Shown here: positions 17,808 to 27,534 of the stretch, piece by piece
How the letters are laid out: each line of letters begins with the position of its first letter
Position numbering within the stretch: position 1 is the first letter of the stretch
Assembly (NCBI GenBank): GCA_051275515.1
Contig: JBNMOT010000003.1
Location: 7,362-71,361, forward strand
DNA from: Oleispira sp051275515
GTDB taxonomy: Bacteria; Pseudomonadota; Gammaproteobacteria; Pseudomonadales; Oceanobacteraceae
Direction: 5' to 3'
DNA: 64,000 nucleotides
Translations under genes and position numbers: made by a program
Notes under the pieces: model-generated
Databases searched by the model: none
The model's input: the letters and a program-made list of their open reading frames with translations, nothing else
What the model was told of the DNA's origin: nothing

Positions 17808-19400
17808 TTATTCCACTAAGCGAGGTAAGCATAGGGTCATTCTTATACCCCCTAAATCCGACACACTCGCGCTTAATTCCCCACCATGACTTTGTGCTAT
17901 TTTTCTACAAATCGCTAACCCTAAACCAGAACCACCGGTCTTGCGATTACGAGATTGCTCCGCACGATACAAGTGATCAAATATTTTATCCAATTCACGT
18001 TCTTTCACACTAGGGGCGGAATCAGTAAGAGTGAATATGACCACCTCACTTTTAACGCTTAAATCGGCGATAATAGTGCCCGGAGCCTGAGTATATTTAA
18101 GGCTATTATTCATCAGATTATGAAGCAACTGTGATAAGCGGCTAGCATCACCACTGACTAGAACATCTTCATCCTGCGCTTCGACATAATAATTAAACTT
18201 AAAATCAAGCCCGGCCTTATCTATTAAGGGCTGGAAGCGCTCTAAATCATCTTCGACCAAGGCACCAAAATCTAATGTCTGTTTTTGATAGCTCATCTGC
18301 GCAACCTCGTCATCCCCTAACGCACTACTGGTCAGTTGATATAAGTCTTCGACTAGGCGTTGCAAATGCAATGCTTCTTGATGAGCCGACGCCACATTGT
18401 CTTTGCTGAGTTCACGAATACCGTCGAGCATCGCTTCTAACTCGCCGCGCATAACGGCTAACGGCGTGCGTAATTCATGAGAGATATTAGCGAGCCACGT
18501 TTTACGGCTGTTATCAACGTCTTCTAACTGTTGCGCTAGCAGATTAATATCTTTTGCGACTCGACCAATTTCGTCATTATTGACCGTATTAATGCGCTGA
18601 GAGAAATCACCTTTTGCCAAGGTATGAATAGCGCCCACAATCGGTCGCAAAGGTCGTAATAACAAACGCGAAAAAGGGATTGCCAGTGATGCCGACAATA
18701 GAATCATCAGAGCAGCAATCCACCACAGGTTACTGCTTAATTGAGCGGATAAATCTAAGTTATAATCATCCATTAAGCGATCACGATTAGCATACGCAAT
18801 ATAGCCGATGAGTGTATTGTCGACGGCATATAACGGCCGATATTGGCGATGGTCAGGCTGAGCTAAGAAGCCCACAATGCGCTCTTTATTAACATTCAAT
18901 AACGCTAATGGCTGTTTATGTTCTGGGCCCTCATCTCTTGGCTCTCGATTTAGTGGCGGCCTATTTGGCGGCCTATCGTTCTGATCTCTATTGCTAGGAT
19001 GCTTAGGGCGCTTGTGATGTGGAGGTCTATTTTCTGAGAATCTATTTTCTGAGAATCTATCGTGTGAAAAATGCTCTCTCACAGGTCTTCTACTTCTTTG
19101 AGCGCTGTCGCGTCCCTCATTCTGAGCTCGCTGCAGGGCCCTTGGATCAATATCGATGCCGGCGTTCTGCTGCAGTTGCAACCAGCTATAGTGCGAGGTG
19201 ATGAGAGCCTGCCAATGGCCGTGCTGCTGATAATGACGTTCAAGTGACTCTGACAAGCTATTATATTGCTGCACGGCACGCTTATTCACATGCTCTAAAA
19301 AACCACGATCAAAACTCCACTGCGCTAATAGCAGCATGGCCGTCACTAATATTAGCGAGGCAAATAAGGTAATCGCAAATAACTTGTATTGAACTCGCAC
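17808..19400 (-). CDS. BaeS-like sensor histidine kinase with His/Pro-rich periplasmic insert
   Basis: This 530-residue membrane kinase has TM1 at about 8-28, a periplasmic domain, TM2 (LWWIAALMILLSASLAIPF), HAMP, HisKA with the phosphoacceptor in ANISHELRTPLAVM, and an ATPase domain with KTGGSGLGLAICRKI. Residues about 97-164 form an unusual low-complexity insert rich in Arg, His, Pro, Asn and Asp, including the tandem unit RFSENRFSENR and PPHHKRPKHP; such stretches can bind metals, which is inference. The start is GTG at 19400. The partner response regulator follows 43 bases downstream on the same strand. Confidence 0.9.
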   Translation of the reverse strand: MRVQYKLFAITLFASLILVTAMLLLAQWSFDRGFLEHVNKRAVQQYNSLSESLERHYQQHGHWQALITSHYSWLQLQQNAGIDIDPRALQRAQNEGRDSAQRSRRPVREHFSHDRFSENRFSENRPPHHKRPKHPSNRDQNDRPPNRPPLNREPRDEGPEHKQPLALLNVNKERIVGFLAQPDHRQYRPLYAVDNTLIGYIAYANRDRLMDDYNLDLSAQLSSNLWWIAALMILLSASLAIPFSRLLLRPLRPIVGAIHTLAKGDFSQRINTVNNDEIGRVAKDINLLAQQLEDVDNSRKTWLANISHELRTPLAVMRGELEAMLDGIRELSKDNVASAHQEALHLQRLVEDLYQLTSSALGDDEVAQMSYQKQTLDFGALVEDDLERFQPLIDKAGLDFKFNYYVEAQDEDVLVSGDASRLSQLLHNLMNNSLKYTQAPGTIIADLSVKSEVVIFTLTDSAPSVKERELDKIFDHLYRAEQSRNRKTGGSGLGLAICRKIAQSHGGELSASVSDLGGIRMTLCLPRLVE

Positions 19401-19590
19401 AATAGCGCCCTATAACAATTGATCTTCTTACTATACGAGAAGCCCATCACATTTACTGCCCTCTAAAGAGCCAATAGCCCAACTTACACATTGCCTGCAC
19501 ATTTACGCCATTCGGTTTGCACATTCATTCCCTATTCTAAGACTCAAGTAAAAAAAATAAGATCACAAGCCAAGCAGAACGGAGATTCTT

Positions 19591-21171
19591 ATGACACCGC
19601 CAACGATTATTCATCGCGTTAAAAAATCAAAAGAAATAGTATTAAAGACAAGTCTTGGTCTAGTGATGGTCATGAGTTTAAGTGCTTGTAATATTGAGTC
19701 CAAAAAAGATGCACCCACCTCAGAAACCACCCTGCTAGATAGTCAACTAAGCCAGATAATTACTCAGCTGAATCTGAACCAACATCCGCAGCGAGACCTG
19801 CCCACTATCAGCCAAGCCTTACCGCAATTAGGTAAAAAATTGTTCTTCAGCAAAAGCCTGGGCGGAGACTTCGATAGTGCCTGTGTAACCTGTCACCACC
19901 CCGCATTAGGCGGCGCAGATCAGCTATCTCTGTCAGTTGGTGTTGATGCTAAAAATCCTGACTTATTAGGCCGCGGCCGTGTGCATAATAATGGCCTACC
20001 CGAAGTCCCTAGAAATGCCCCCACCGTATTTAATATTGGTCTTTGGGATCGGGGTTTATTCCATGATTCTCGGGTTGAATCACTCAATTTCGTCGCCGGT
20101 ACCAATGGCAGTAATGGCAATATCCGCACACCGGACTCTGTCGTTAATACCGCCGATGTCAACGCTGGGCAAAATATGGTGGCCGCACAAGCTCGCTTCC
20201 CAGTAACCTCGGCAGAGGAAATGCGCGGATCAAGTTTTGAGTCTGGGAATAGTAATGAAGATGTCCGTAACCACCTCGCTGCTCGCATTGGTGATTACGG
20301 CGCAGGCGCAGGAGAGCTAGGCACGAATGACTGGTTAGTTGAATTTCAGCAGGCTTTTGCCCGTAACGATTCTGCCGAGAACTTAATCAGCTTCAATAAT
20401 ATTGCTCACGCCATCGGCGAATATGAGCGCTCAATGCAGTTCGCTAATCATCCTTGGCAGAACTATATGGATGGCGAACTTGTCGCAATCACAGAGCAAC
20501 AAAAAGAAGGGGCTGTTTTATTCTTCAGTACACCTGAAGACGGCGGTGCTGGCTGTGTAGCTTGCCACAGCGGACAACTGTTCAGTGACGAACAACATCA
20601 CGCAGTCGCTTTCCCACAAATAGGTCCGGGCAAAGGTGATGGCATTAATGGCTCAGCAGGTGACGATGACTTCGGTCGGGCTCGTGAAACGGGCAATGAC
20701 AACGACCGTTATCATTTCAGGACGGCATCATTATTAAACCTAAAAGTCAGTGCGCCTTACGGTCATTCCGGCAGCTTTCAATCATTAGAACGAGTCGTGC
20801 GCCACTACATTAACCCTGAAGGTTCCGTGCAAAACTATTTCAATCGTAATGAACTGTGCCAGCTTGAACAATTTGAAAACCTGATTGAGGGTGGAACGAC
20901 TACCTGTGCAAACTTATATCCCAATGCTGAAACCAATAGCCTACTGGCGGTAGCGACGCTAAACCAAGCGCAGCAAGCACGCACGAGTCTCTTGCCGCGC
21001 ATTGAACTTAACGATGGGGAAGTCAATCAGCTGGTGAGTTTTTTACAGGCATTAACCGACCCCTGCGTAGAAAGCAGTGCTTGCTTAAGCGATTGGATTC
21101 CCGCAGCCAATGACGCACCGGATAACCACCAGCTCAATGCGATTGATCAAGATGGCCATCGTTTTTATTAA
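19591..21171 (+). CDS. di-haem cytochrome c peroxidase-family lipoprotein
   Basis: This 526-residue member of the CcpA/MauG superfamily is anchored as a lipoprotein: the signal ends in a lipobox (VMSLSAC). Two haem motifs are visible, CVTCHHP in the N-terminal domain and CVACHSG in the second. Typical peroxidases are about 320-350 residues; the extra length includes a Gly/Asn-rich stretch after the second haem and a C-terminal Cys pair (CVESSAC). A GGAG lies seven bases before ATG. The two-component system diverges from it. Peroxidase activity is family inference; a MauG-like oxidase role is the alternative. Confidence 0.88.
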   Translation: MTPPTIIHRVKKSKEIVLKTSLGLVMVMSLSACNIESKKDAPTSETTLLDSQLSQIITQLNLNQHPQRDLPTISQALPQLGKKLFFSKSLGGDFDSACVTCHHPALGGADQLSLSVGVDAKNPDLLGRGRVHNNGLPEVPRNAPTVFNIGLWDRGLFHDSRVESLNFVAGTNGSNGNIRTPDSVVNTADVNAGQNMVAAQARFPVTSAEEMRGSSFESGNSNEDVRNHLAARIGDYGAGAGELGTNDWLVEFQQAFARNDSAENLISFNNIAHAIGEYERSMQFANHPWQNYMDGELVAITEQQKEGAVLFFSTPEDGGAGCVACHSGQLFSDEQHHAVAFPQIGPGKGDGINGSAGDDDFGRARETGNDNDRYHFRTASLLNLKVSAPYGHSGSFQSLERVVRHYINPEGSVQNYFNRNELCQLEQFENLIEGGTTTCANLYPNAETNSLLAVATLNQAQQARTSLLPRIELNDGEVNQLVSFLQALTDPCVESSACLSDWIPAANDAPDNHQLNAIDQDGHRFY

Positions 21172-21174
21172 GCT

Positions 21175-22179
21175 TTAAGCTAATAACGCCTGCTTTTCTT
21201 TTTCCGATAAAAAACTGCTGTTAATACTATTGCGGGCAAGCTGCAACGCTTGTGCTTCACTCATGTGCAAGTGTTTAGCAAGGGCCTTAAAGTTTTCTAG
21301 CAAGTAACCGCCAAAAAAAGAAGGATCGTCAGAATTAACCGTCACGTTTAAGCCAAATTCCAATAACCTTAAAATATTATGGTCACTCATTTGCCCAAAG
21401 ACTTTTAAGCGCACATTGGATAGTGGACAAACCGTTAGCGGAACTTGGCTTGACGCCAAACGCTGCATCAAGGTTTGATCTTCACTGCAACGAACCCCAT
21501 GATCGATGCGATCGACATGAAGGATGTCCAATGCTTGGACAATATACTCCGGAGGTCCTTCCTCGCCGGCGTGTGCCACGGCTTTTAAACCTAACGCCTT
21601 TGCCATTTTAAACACGTGTTCAAATTTTTCTGGCGGATGGCCTAACTCAGATGAATCCAAACCGACTGCAGTAAGATCCCCTAAAAAAGGTTTAGCGTGT
21701 TCTAAGCATTCTATCGCATCATCTTCACTTAAGTGACGTAAAAAACACAAAATTAACCTACTGCTGATGCCTAGCTTTATCTGGCCATCTTTTAATGCGC
21801 GAGAAATCCCATTAATCACAACACCCATTTCAATGCCCCGCTGGGTATGAGTTTGTGGATCAAAAAATGGCTCGGTATGAACAACGCCATCGGCCTGGCA
21901 GTTTAGAAGATAGGCCCACGTTAAGTCGTAAAAATCTTGCTCAGTGCGCAGTACATCTGCGCATCGATAATAAATATCTAAGAACGACTGCAAGTTATCG
22001 AAATCATACGCTTTTTTTACTTCTTCCACGCTGGCATACGGTAGCTCGATGTTATTGCGTTCGGCCAGCTTGAACATTAATTCAGGCTCAAGTGACCCCT
22101 CAATATGCAGGTGTAATTCAGCCTTGGGCAGCGCGCGTAAAAACACATCACTGGCGACTGTATTGGGGGAATGGGACAT
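21175..22179 (-). CDS. adenine deaminase (adenosine deaminase superfamily)
   Basis: This 334-residue cytosolic metallohydrolase deaminates adenine to hypoxanthine in purine salvage. The zinc HxH is in AELHLHIEGSLEPEL, the catalytic Glu in AHAGEEGPPEYIVQALD, and the late metal aspartate in VNSDDPSFFGGYL. The HAGEEGPPEYI form of the catalytic loop matches Pseudomonas-type adenine deaminases rather than classic adenosine deaminase (Add), so I prefer adenine. It converges on the peroxidase gene with only three bases between stops. Confidence 0.87.
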   Translation of the reverse strand: MSHSPNTVASDVFLRALPKAELHLHIEGSLEPELMFKLAERNNIELPYASVEEVKKAYDFDNLQSFLDIYYRCADVLRTEQDFYDLTWAYLLNCQADGVVHTEPFFDPQTHTQRGIEMGVVINGISRALKDGQIKLGISSRLILCFLRHLSEDDAIECLEHAKPFLGDLTAVGLDSSELGHPPEKFEHVFKMAKALGLKAVAHAGEEGPPEYIVQALDILHVDRIDHGVRCSEDQTLMQRLASSQVPLTVCPLSNVRLKVFGQMSDHNILRLLEFGLNVTVNSDDPSFFGGYLLENFKALAKHLHMSEAQALQLARNSINSSFLSEKEKQALLA

Positions 22180-22439
22180 AACAACTCCTACTTAGCGATG
22201 ATGACAAAGGGACAATAAACAAACACGCCATCAACTGTAACAGATGCTCAAAGCTCACGACCACCCATGAAAAGAATGCATAAATCCGCACCGTTATTCA
22301 AAGAGTAAAGATTTATATCTATTTATTGCCGTTTTGTGCTCTAAGACTAGGCAATCGCTTGACTTAGGGCAAAACGAGCAATGGCTCTAGAACCCACTAT
22401 GCTGTAAGCTGCAGCACCGCTAAAACAAGTGAGATATCT

Positions 22440-23810
22440 ATGAGCTTTGCCTCTTTGGGGCTTTCCCCTGCCATTCTTGAAGCCGTAGCCGAACAGGGCT
22501 ATACAATACCGTCACCGATTCAGGCTGCAGCTATCCCTGCCATCTTGGAAGGTAACGACATAATGGCAGCCGCACAAACGGGTACAGGCAAGACCGCAGG
22601 TTTCACGCTACCAATTTTAGAGATGCTTGCCAAAGGTCCGCGAGTACAAAACAATCAAGTACGCGCGTTGGTTTTAACACCGACTCGTGAACTAGCCGCG
22701 CAAGTTGCAGATAACGTTGATAAGTATTCAAAAAATACTCACCTAACATCTTGTGTCATTTTTGGGGGTGTAAAAGCCAATCCACAGATGATGCGCATGC
22801 GCAAAGGGGCCGATGTTTTAGTTGCCACCCCTGGCCGCTTATTAGATTTAATGAATCAAGGTGCGATCAAGTTCGCACAGTTAGAGTTTTTAGTGTTAGA
22901 TGAAGCCGACCGCATGCTGGACATGGGCTTTATTCACGACATTAAAAAAATCTTAAAAGTACTGCCTAAAAAACGTCAGAACTTATTGTTCTCAGCCACC
23001 TTCTCTAATGATATCCGTTCATTGGCGAAAGGCCTAGTGAACAACCCGGTTGAGATATCTGTTGCGCCGCCTAACGTCACCACTAAATTGGTTAAGCAGT
23101 GGATTTATCCCGTTGATAAAAAACAGAAACCCGCGGCGCTTGCTAAATTAATTGAAGAGGGTAATTGGAAACAAGCGCTCGTTTTCAGTCGAACTAAACA
23201 CGGTGCCAACAAGCTTACAAAATTCTTAGAAGGCCGTGGTATTACGGCCGCAGCTATTCATGGTAATAAAAGCCAAGGGGCTCGTACTCGTGCATTAGCG
23301 GATTTTAAAGCGGGTGAAGTGCGTATCTTAGTAGCAACCGATATTGCGGCACGCGGTATTGATATTGAACAGCTTCCTCAAGTTGTGAACTTCGATTTAC
23401 CCAATGTTCCCGAGGACTATGTTCACCGTATCGGTCGAACGGGTCGTGCTGGATCGGAAGGCAAAGCCGTCTCACTCGTCTGCTCCGATGAAACAAAAGA
23501 GTTGTTCGCCATTGAACGGGTGATTGGTGAATTGTTAGAGCGTGAAATATTGTCGGGATTTGAGCCGGTAAGTCGTTTACCTGAGTCAAAGTTGAATACT
23601 CGCTCTACTAAACCGAGTAAGCCCAGAAGAACTCACTCTCAAAGTGAGCATCACGATGGTCAGCACGCAGCTAATAGCACTAAGCAACATAAACAAGGCA
23701 CAGGTAATAGCTCACCACGTCGCGCGCCTACGCCAGCAGCTAAAAGTAACGGTGGCAATACCGATAGTCCTTGGTCGAATAGTAATGGCCAGCGTCATAA
23801 GCCTAACTAA
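22440..23810 (+). CDS. rhlE: DEAD-box RNA helicase RhlE
   Basis: RhlE is an ATP-dependent RNA helicase of ribosome assembly and RNA decay. The Q motif begins FASLGLSPAILEAVAEQGY; motif I is AQTGTGKTAGFTLP, motif II VLDEADRMLDMGF, motif III FSATF and motif VI HRIGRTGRAG. The basic C-terminal tail of about 80 residues (PSKPRRTHSQSEHH, KQHKQGTGNSSPRR) is typical of RNA-tethering extensions. Length 456 is normal. An intrinsic terminator follows at 23855. Confidence 0.95.
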   Translation: MSFASLGLSPAILEAVAEQGYTIPSPIQAAAIPAILEGNDIMAAAQTGTGKTAGFTLPILEMLAKGPRVQNNQVRALVLTPTRELAAQVADNVDKYSKNTHLTSCVIFGGVKANPQMMRMRKGADVLVATPGRLLDLMNQGAIKFAQLEFLVLDEADRMLDMGFIHDIKKILKVLPKKRQNLLFSATFSNDIRSLAKGLVNNPVEISVAPPNVTTKLVKQWIYPVDKKQKPAALAKLIEEGNWKQALVFSRTKHGANKLTKFLEGRGITAAAIHGNKSQGARTRALADFKAGEVRILVATDIAARGIDIEQLPQVVNFDLPNVPEDYVHRIGRTGRAGSEGKAVSLVCSDETKELFAIERVIGELLEREILSGFEPVSRLPESKLNTRSTKPSKPRRTHSQSEHHDGQHAANSTKQHKQGTGNSSPRRAPTPAAKSNGGNTDSPWSNSNGQRHKPN

Positions 23811-23854
23811 GTAAAATGATTATTCGTTGCTATTAACTAACGATATCGATGGTG

Positions 23855-23882
23855 ATCCCTAGCGAATGCTGGGGATTTTTTT
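23855..23882 (+). terminator. terminator of rhlE
   Basis: ATCCCTAGC (23855-23863) pairs with GCTGGGGAT (23868-23876) across a GAAT loop, with one G-T wobble, followed by a T-run. Confidence 0.85.
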
Positions 23883-23939
23883 GCCTGTTAGTCTAGAATC
23901 AAAATCGTCACCGATCATTTCCTAAACGACGGGCATAAA

Positions 23940-23971
23940 AAAAGGCCAAACCTTTCGGTTTAGCCTTTTTC
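23940..23971 (-). terminator. terminator of the cold-shock gene
   Basis: AAAGGCCAAACC and GGTTTAGCCTTT pair across TTTC, with A-runs and T-runs on either side. It therefore can work in both directions and lies 53 bases past the cold-shock stop. Confidence 0.85.
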
Positions 23972-24023
23972 AAACTTGAACTGTTTAAAAACTCAAAAGA
24001 GCATCTAAACCGTTACCTTTAGA

Positions 24024-24230
24024 CTATAAAGGAACGATGTTCTCAGCTTGTGGGCCTTTTTGACCTTGAGTTACAGTGAACTCAACTTTTTGGCCTTCAG
24101 CAAGAGTTTTGAAGCCAGTACCTTGGATAGCACGGAAATGAGCGAAAACGTCAGGGCCGTTTTCTTGCTCGATAAAACCAAAGCCTTTAGATTCGTTGAA
24201 CCACTTAACTGTACCAGTTGTAGTAGACAT
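24024..24230 (-). CDS. CspA-family cold-shock protein
   Basis: This 68-residue single cold-shock domain binds single-stranded RNA and DNA. Both RNA-binding motifs are present: RNP1 KGFGFIEQ and RNP2 DVFAHF. The usual VKWFNESKGFGFI start is seen. Transcription is predicted from about 24370, which leaves a leader of about 140 bases; E. coli cspA uses a similarly long leader for cold-regulated stability. Whether this copy is cold-induced cannot be read from the sequence. Confidence 0.95.
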   Translation of the reverse strand: MSTTTGTVKWFNESKGFGFIEQENGPDVFAHFRAIQGTGFKTLAEGQKVEFTVTQGQKGPQAENIVPL

Positions 24231-24376
24231 AATAATATCCTGTAAATTCAGAAAAAAATTGCGGCTCTAATGAGCCATTATGGCTGGAAGCACTGCCAAT
24301 AATTTATGAAAACAGGACGAAATACAGGATATCGAAACGGTGTACATAAAACTAAGACTAACTTTCAGACGACTGC

Positions 24377-24404
24377 ATTGTATGCTGATCCTAGTTTTTG
24401 TCAA
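24377..24404 (-). promoter_or_regulatory. sigma-70 promoter of the cold-shock gene
   Basis: On the minus strand TTGACA (24399-24404) is followed after 16 bases by TACAAT (24377-24382). This is a near-consensus promoter and predicts a 5' leader of about 140 bases before the ATG at 24230. Confidence 0.75.
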
Positions 24405-24494
24405 CAGAATTTAGACAATACATTGCCCTATACCGGCCTCTGAATAATTTATTATTACTCAATATAGCAGGTATAAATACCCATAAAAATCTGA

Positions 24495-25004
24495 CTAACC
24501 ACACAAATAGGTGCCTGTACCCACAGCAATTAAATCGTCTTTTTCATTCTTGAATTCCATTCTTGTCACCGCCACTTTGTTACCGATACGCAGTAAGGTA
24601 GCACTAATCGTGAATTCTTTTCCTTTGCCAGGCTGAAGAAAGTCGACCCGCATGTCAATCGTCCCTAATTTAGACAAGGTTTTAGGCCGCTCAGATGAAG
24701 GCACATCCCGATCTTTTAATCTTTGCCACGCAGCAACTAACGCCATCGCGCCACCCGTAACATCGAGTGCCGTTGAAATCGCTCCCCCATGAAGGATTCC
24801 TTGTAGGAAATTACCGATTAAATCGTCCTTCATATTCATTTTAAATTCACAGTAATCTTGACTCAGCTTGGTTGGGCGTAAACCTAACGTTTTATTAAAG
24901 GGTATTTGCTCGAGGAAATTGATCGCCAACTTATATTCGCTAGGATTAAACCCTTCTGTCTCGACGGCTTTCTTTTTGTCATCTAAATTGCTTTCTATAC
25001 TCAT
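24495..25004 (-). CDS. hotdog-fold thioesterase family protein
   Basis: This 169-residue PaaI/YigI-like hotdog protein is probably an acyl-CoA thioesterase. The active-site helix region is seen in LQGILHGGAISTALDVTGG, and a second conserved stretch is MRVDFLQPGKGKEFTISATLLRIG. The family hydrolyses acyl- or aryl-CoA esters, but the substrate here is unknown. It is transcribed in the same direction as the reductase at 25165, separated by 160 bases in which I see no gene. Confidence 0.85.
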   Translation of the reverse strand: MSIESNLDDKKKAVETEGFNPSEYKLAINFLEQIPFNKTLGLRPTKLSQDYCEFKMNMKDDLIGNFLQGILHGGAISTALDVTGGAMALVAAWQRLKDRDVPSSERPKTLSKLGTIDMRVDFLQPGKGKEFTISATLLRIGNKVAVTRMEFKNEKDDLIAVGTGTYLCG

Positions 25005-25164
25005 ACCCTATTCCTAGCTGGTGATCATTGAAGCATGACGTTAACGATACAAACCCAAATTGAGCTGACCGCCCATTTCACCAGAAACTCAAAAATAATA
25101 GAGGCATTTTCTGGGGCAGGCATCGGCTTAAAAATGGACTGCTTCAATTTATTACGATTTATTT

Positions 25165-27318
25165 TTATAAAGCTTTATGGTTATACCACTCGACTAACGC
25201 TAATAATCTGGCTGAAACGTGCTTGCGTTTCCATTGCCCAGCAACGAATTTATTAGCTTCCATATAGGTAGGGTAGGCATGAATAGTACCTAATACTTTG
25301 TTCAGACCCAAGCCATGTTTCATACCAATGACAAAAGTAGCAATAAGATCATCCGCTCTCGCCCCGACAATCGTAGCCCCTAGAATTTTGTCTTTACCCG
25401 GCACCGTCAATACACGAACGAACCCCGTCGCCGCATCATCGGTAATCGCTCGGTCTAAATCATCCAAGCCATACTGAGTACTTTCGTAAGCGATATTGTG
25501 AGTTTTCGCATCTTTTTCACTGATCCCTACCCGAGCCACTTCTGGGCTAGTGAAGGTTGCCCAAGGAATTACTCGATAATCTGCTTTAAAGCGCTTAAAA
25601 CGTCCAAATAAGCTGTTTACTGACGCAAACCAAGCCTCATGTGCAGAGACGTGAGTAAATTGATAACCGCCAATGACATCACCACAGGCATAGATCGTAG
25701 GACATTCTGTCTGTAAATAGTCGTCAACGGCTAAAAAACCATTATGGTCCGTAATAAGGTCAACATTCTCTAACCCTAGGTTTTCAGTATTGCCTTCACG
25801 GCCAATGGCCAAAAGTAACGCATCAAATTCAACAAGCTCGCCATTATCGAGCTCGGCAACATTAACGCCATTAGAGATTTCGAGCCTACTGATTGAACGA
25901 CCCGAAATATGGTTAACGCCTTCGGCCACCATGGCAGCCGCCACTAACTTCGAGACATCTTCATCTTCTCGCGGCATTAAAAATTGCCCTTTATCGACCA
26001 TGGTCACTTGCGAACCTAAACGCGCAAACGCTTGGCCTAACTCACAACCAATAGGCCCTGCGCCCAATATCAATAAACGCAGCGGTAATTCTGTAATCTG
26101 CCAAAGCGTATCTGACGTGTAATAGGTAACCTGATCTAGACCCGGAATTTGAGGAATACGCGGACGGCCACCCGTCGCAATAATAATGTTGGCAGCACTG
26201 CGAATTTCGGTTTTGATTGCTCCTGACTCTGAAACATGATGAATCTCAACTTCCCAAGGGGAAATTATTTTAGCGTGTCCCGTCGCGCAAGAGACGCCTA
26301 AACTTTCATATCGCTCTATCGAATCATGAGGTTCAATCGCTTTAATAGAGCCCTTTATGTGTTTCATCACCTGAGAAAAATCAATACTCGCAGGCTCGCC
26401 ACTTAACAAGCCCGTGCGATGCCCTTTTTTGTTCTCATGAACAATTTTAGCCGCATGAATAATCGCTTTACTGGGAACGCACCCGGTATTCAGGCAATCG
26501 CCGCCCATTTGATGCTTCTCGATAAGCGTTACTTTTGCTTTGACGGCCGAACCGATGATCGAACTGACTAAGCCCGCTGCCCCGCCACCAATAACGATTA
26601 AGTTATCATCGAATTTTTTAGGTTTTGTTCGACCTTTAGCGCGCTGCGCTAACGCTCTTTTAGCCTGTACACGATTAACAACCGACCGCACTATCCAAGG
26701 GAATATGGCTAATAATATTAACGCGCCCAACAAACCCGGCGTCATGATTCCGGCCAAAGAAAATCCTGTGCTTTGACCAATCACGGCGGCAAACTCAGCA
26801 CCCGCATTCACATAAACAGCGGTTCCTGCCAGCATTCCTAATTGACTGACCCAATAAAAGCGCCATGCCGATATTGGCATTAAACCCATTAATAGATTAA
26901 TCGCGAAAAAAGGAATAACGGGAATCAGACGTAACGTGAATAAAAAGAAAGGGCCATCTTTCTCAATACCGTCGTTAATGGTTTTTAAATACGTCGAAAA
27001 TTTACTTTGGACCCAATCTTTTAACAGTAACCGCGACATTAAAAACGCCAGCGTTGCACCGATTGAACTGGCAAAAGAAGCAATAAGCAGGCCCTGACTC
27101 AAACCAAAAATTGCACCGGATATTAACGTCATCAACGCCGCCCCAGGAATAGAGAGCGCGGCAACAAGCGCATATACTGTAAAAAATATCCCTGCAGTTT
27201 GCAGTGGATCTTCTTTATAGAGCGCCTGATACGTTTCAGGTAATAACCATTGCTCACCCACTAAATAAAAGCCAACGACTAAACCCATGATTAGGCCTAG
27301 CAGTAATAATTTCTTCAT
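25165..27318 (-). CDS. membrane VTT-domain fused to FAD disulfide oxidoreductase
   Basis: This 717-residue fusion has an N-terminal TVP38/TMEM64 (VTT/DedA-like) membrane domain of about 225 residues with SIPGAALMTLISGAIFGL and LRLIPVIPFFAINLLMGL. A mercuric-reductase-like flavoprotein follows. FAD binding is seen at IVIGGGAAGLVSS, the redox disulfide at GGDCLNTGCVPSKA, NAD binding at LILGAGPIGCELGQAFARLG and the C-terminal catalytic pair at TIHAYPTYMEA. All flavoenzyme motifs are intact. No MerA N-terminal metal domain and no second Cys pair are seen, so mercury reduction is unlikely; similar fusions are widespread and uncharacterised. The enzyme would be tethered at the inner membrane. Confidence 0.88.
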   Translation of the reverse strand: MKKLLLLGLIMGLVVGFYLVGEQWLLPETYQALYKEDPLQTAGIFFTVYALVAALSIPGAALMTLISGAIFGLSQGLLIASFASSIGATLAFLMSRLLLKDWVQSKFSTYLKTINDGIEKDGPFFLFTLRLIPVIPFFAINLLMGLMPISAWRFYWVSQLGMLAGTAVYVNAGAEFAAVIGQSTGFSLAGIMTPGLLGALILLAIFPWIVRSVVNRVQAKRALAQRAKGRTKPKKFDDNLIVIGGGAAGLVSSIIGSAVKAKVTLIEKHQMGGDCLNTGCVPSKAIIHAAKIVHENKKGHRTGLLSGEPASIDFSQVMKHIKGSIKAIEPHDSIERYESLGVSCATGHAKIISPWEVEIHHVSESGAIKTEIRSAANIIIATGGRPRIPQIPGLDQVTYYTSDTLWQITELPLRLLILGAGPIGCELGQAFARLGSQVTMVDKGQFLMPREDEDVSKLVAAAMVAEGVNHISGRSISRLEISNGVNVAELDNGELVEFDALLLAIGREGNTENLGLENVDLITDHNGFLAVDDYLQTECPTIYACGDVIGGYQFTHVSAHEAWFASVNSLFGRFKRFKADYRVIPWATFTSPEVARVGISEKDAKTHNIAYESTQYGLDDLDRAITDDAATGFVRVLTVPGKDKILGATIVGARADDLIATFVIGMKHGLGLNKVLGTIHAYPTYMEANKFVAGQWKRKHVSARLLALVEWYNHKAL

Positions 27319-27534
27319 TTTTTCACCCTTATAATTGCCGCTTAAATACGACCCGTAACTTTAATTAGTAAGACAATGGGACATTACGTTCATTTTTATA
27401 TCGAGCTCGATAAATAGTTTTCTAATATTATCTGTCATAAATCAGCGATTAGATGGGCTGAGTCAGCTAGAATAATGAGTATGTTTACATAATTTACAGA
27501 TGGCTACACACGGCCTAACGCTTGGAGAATACCC

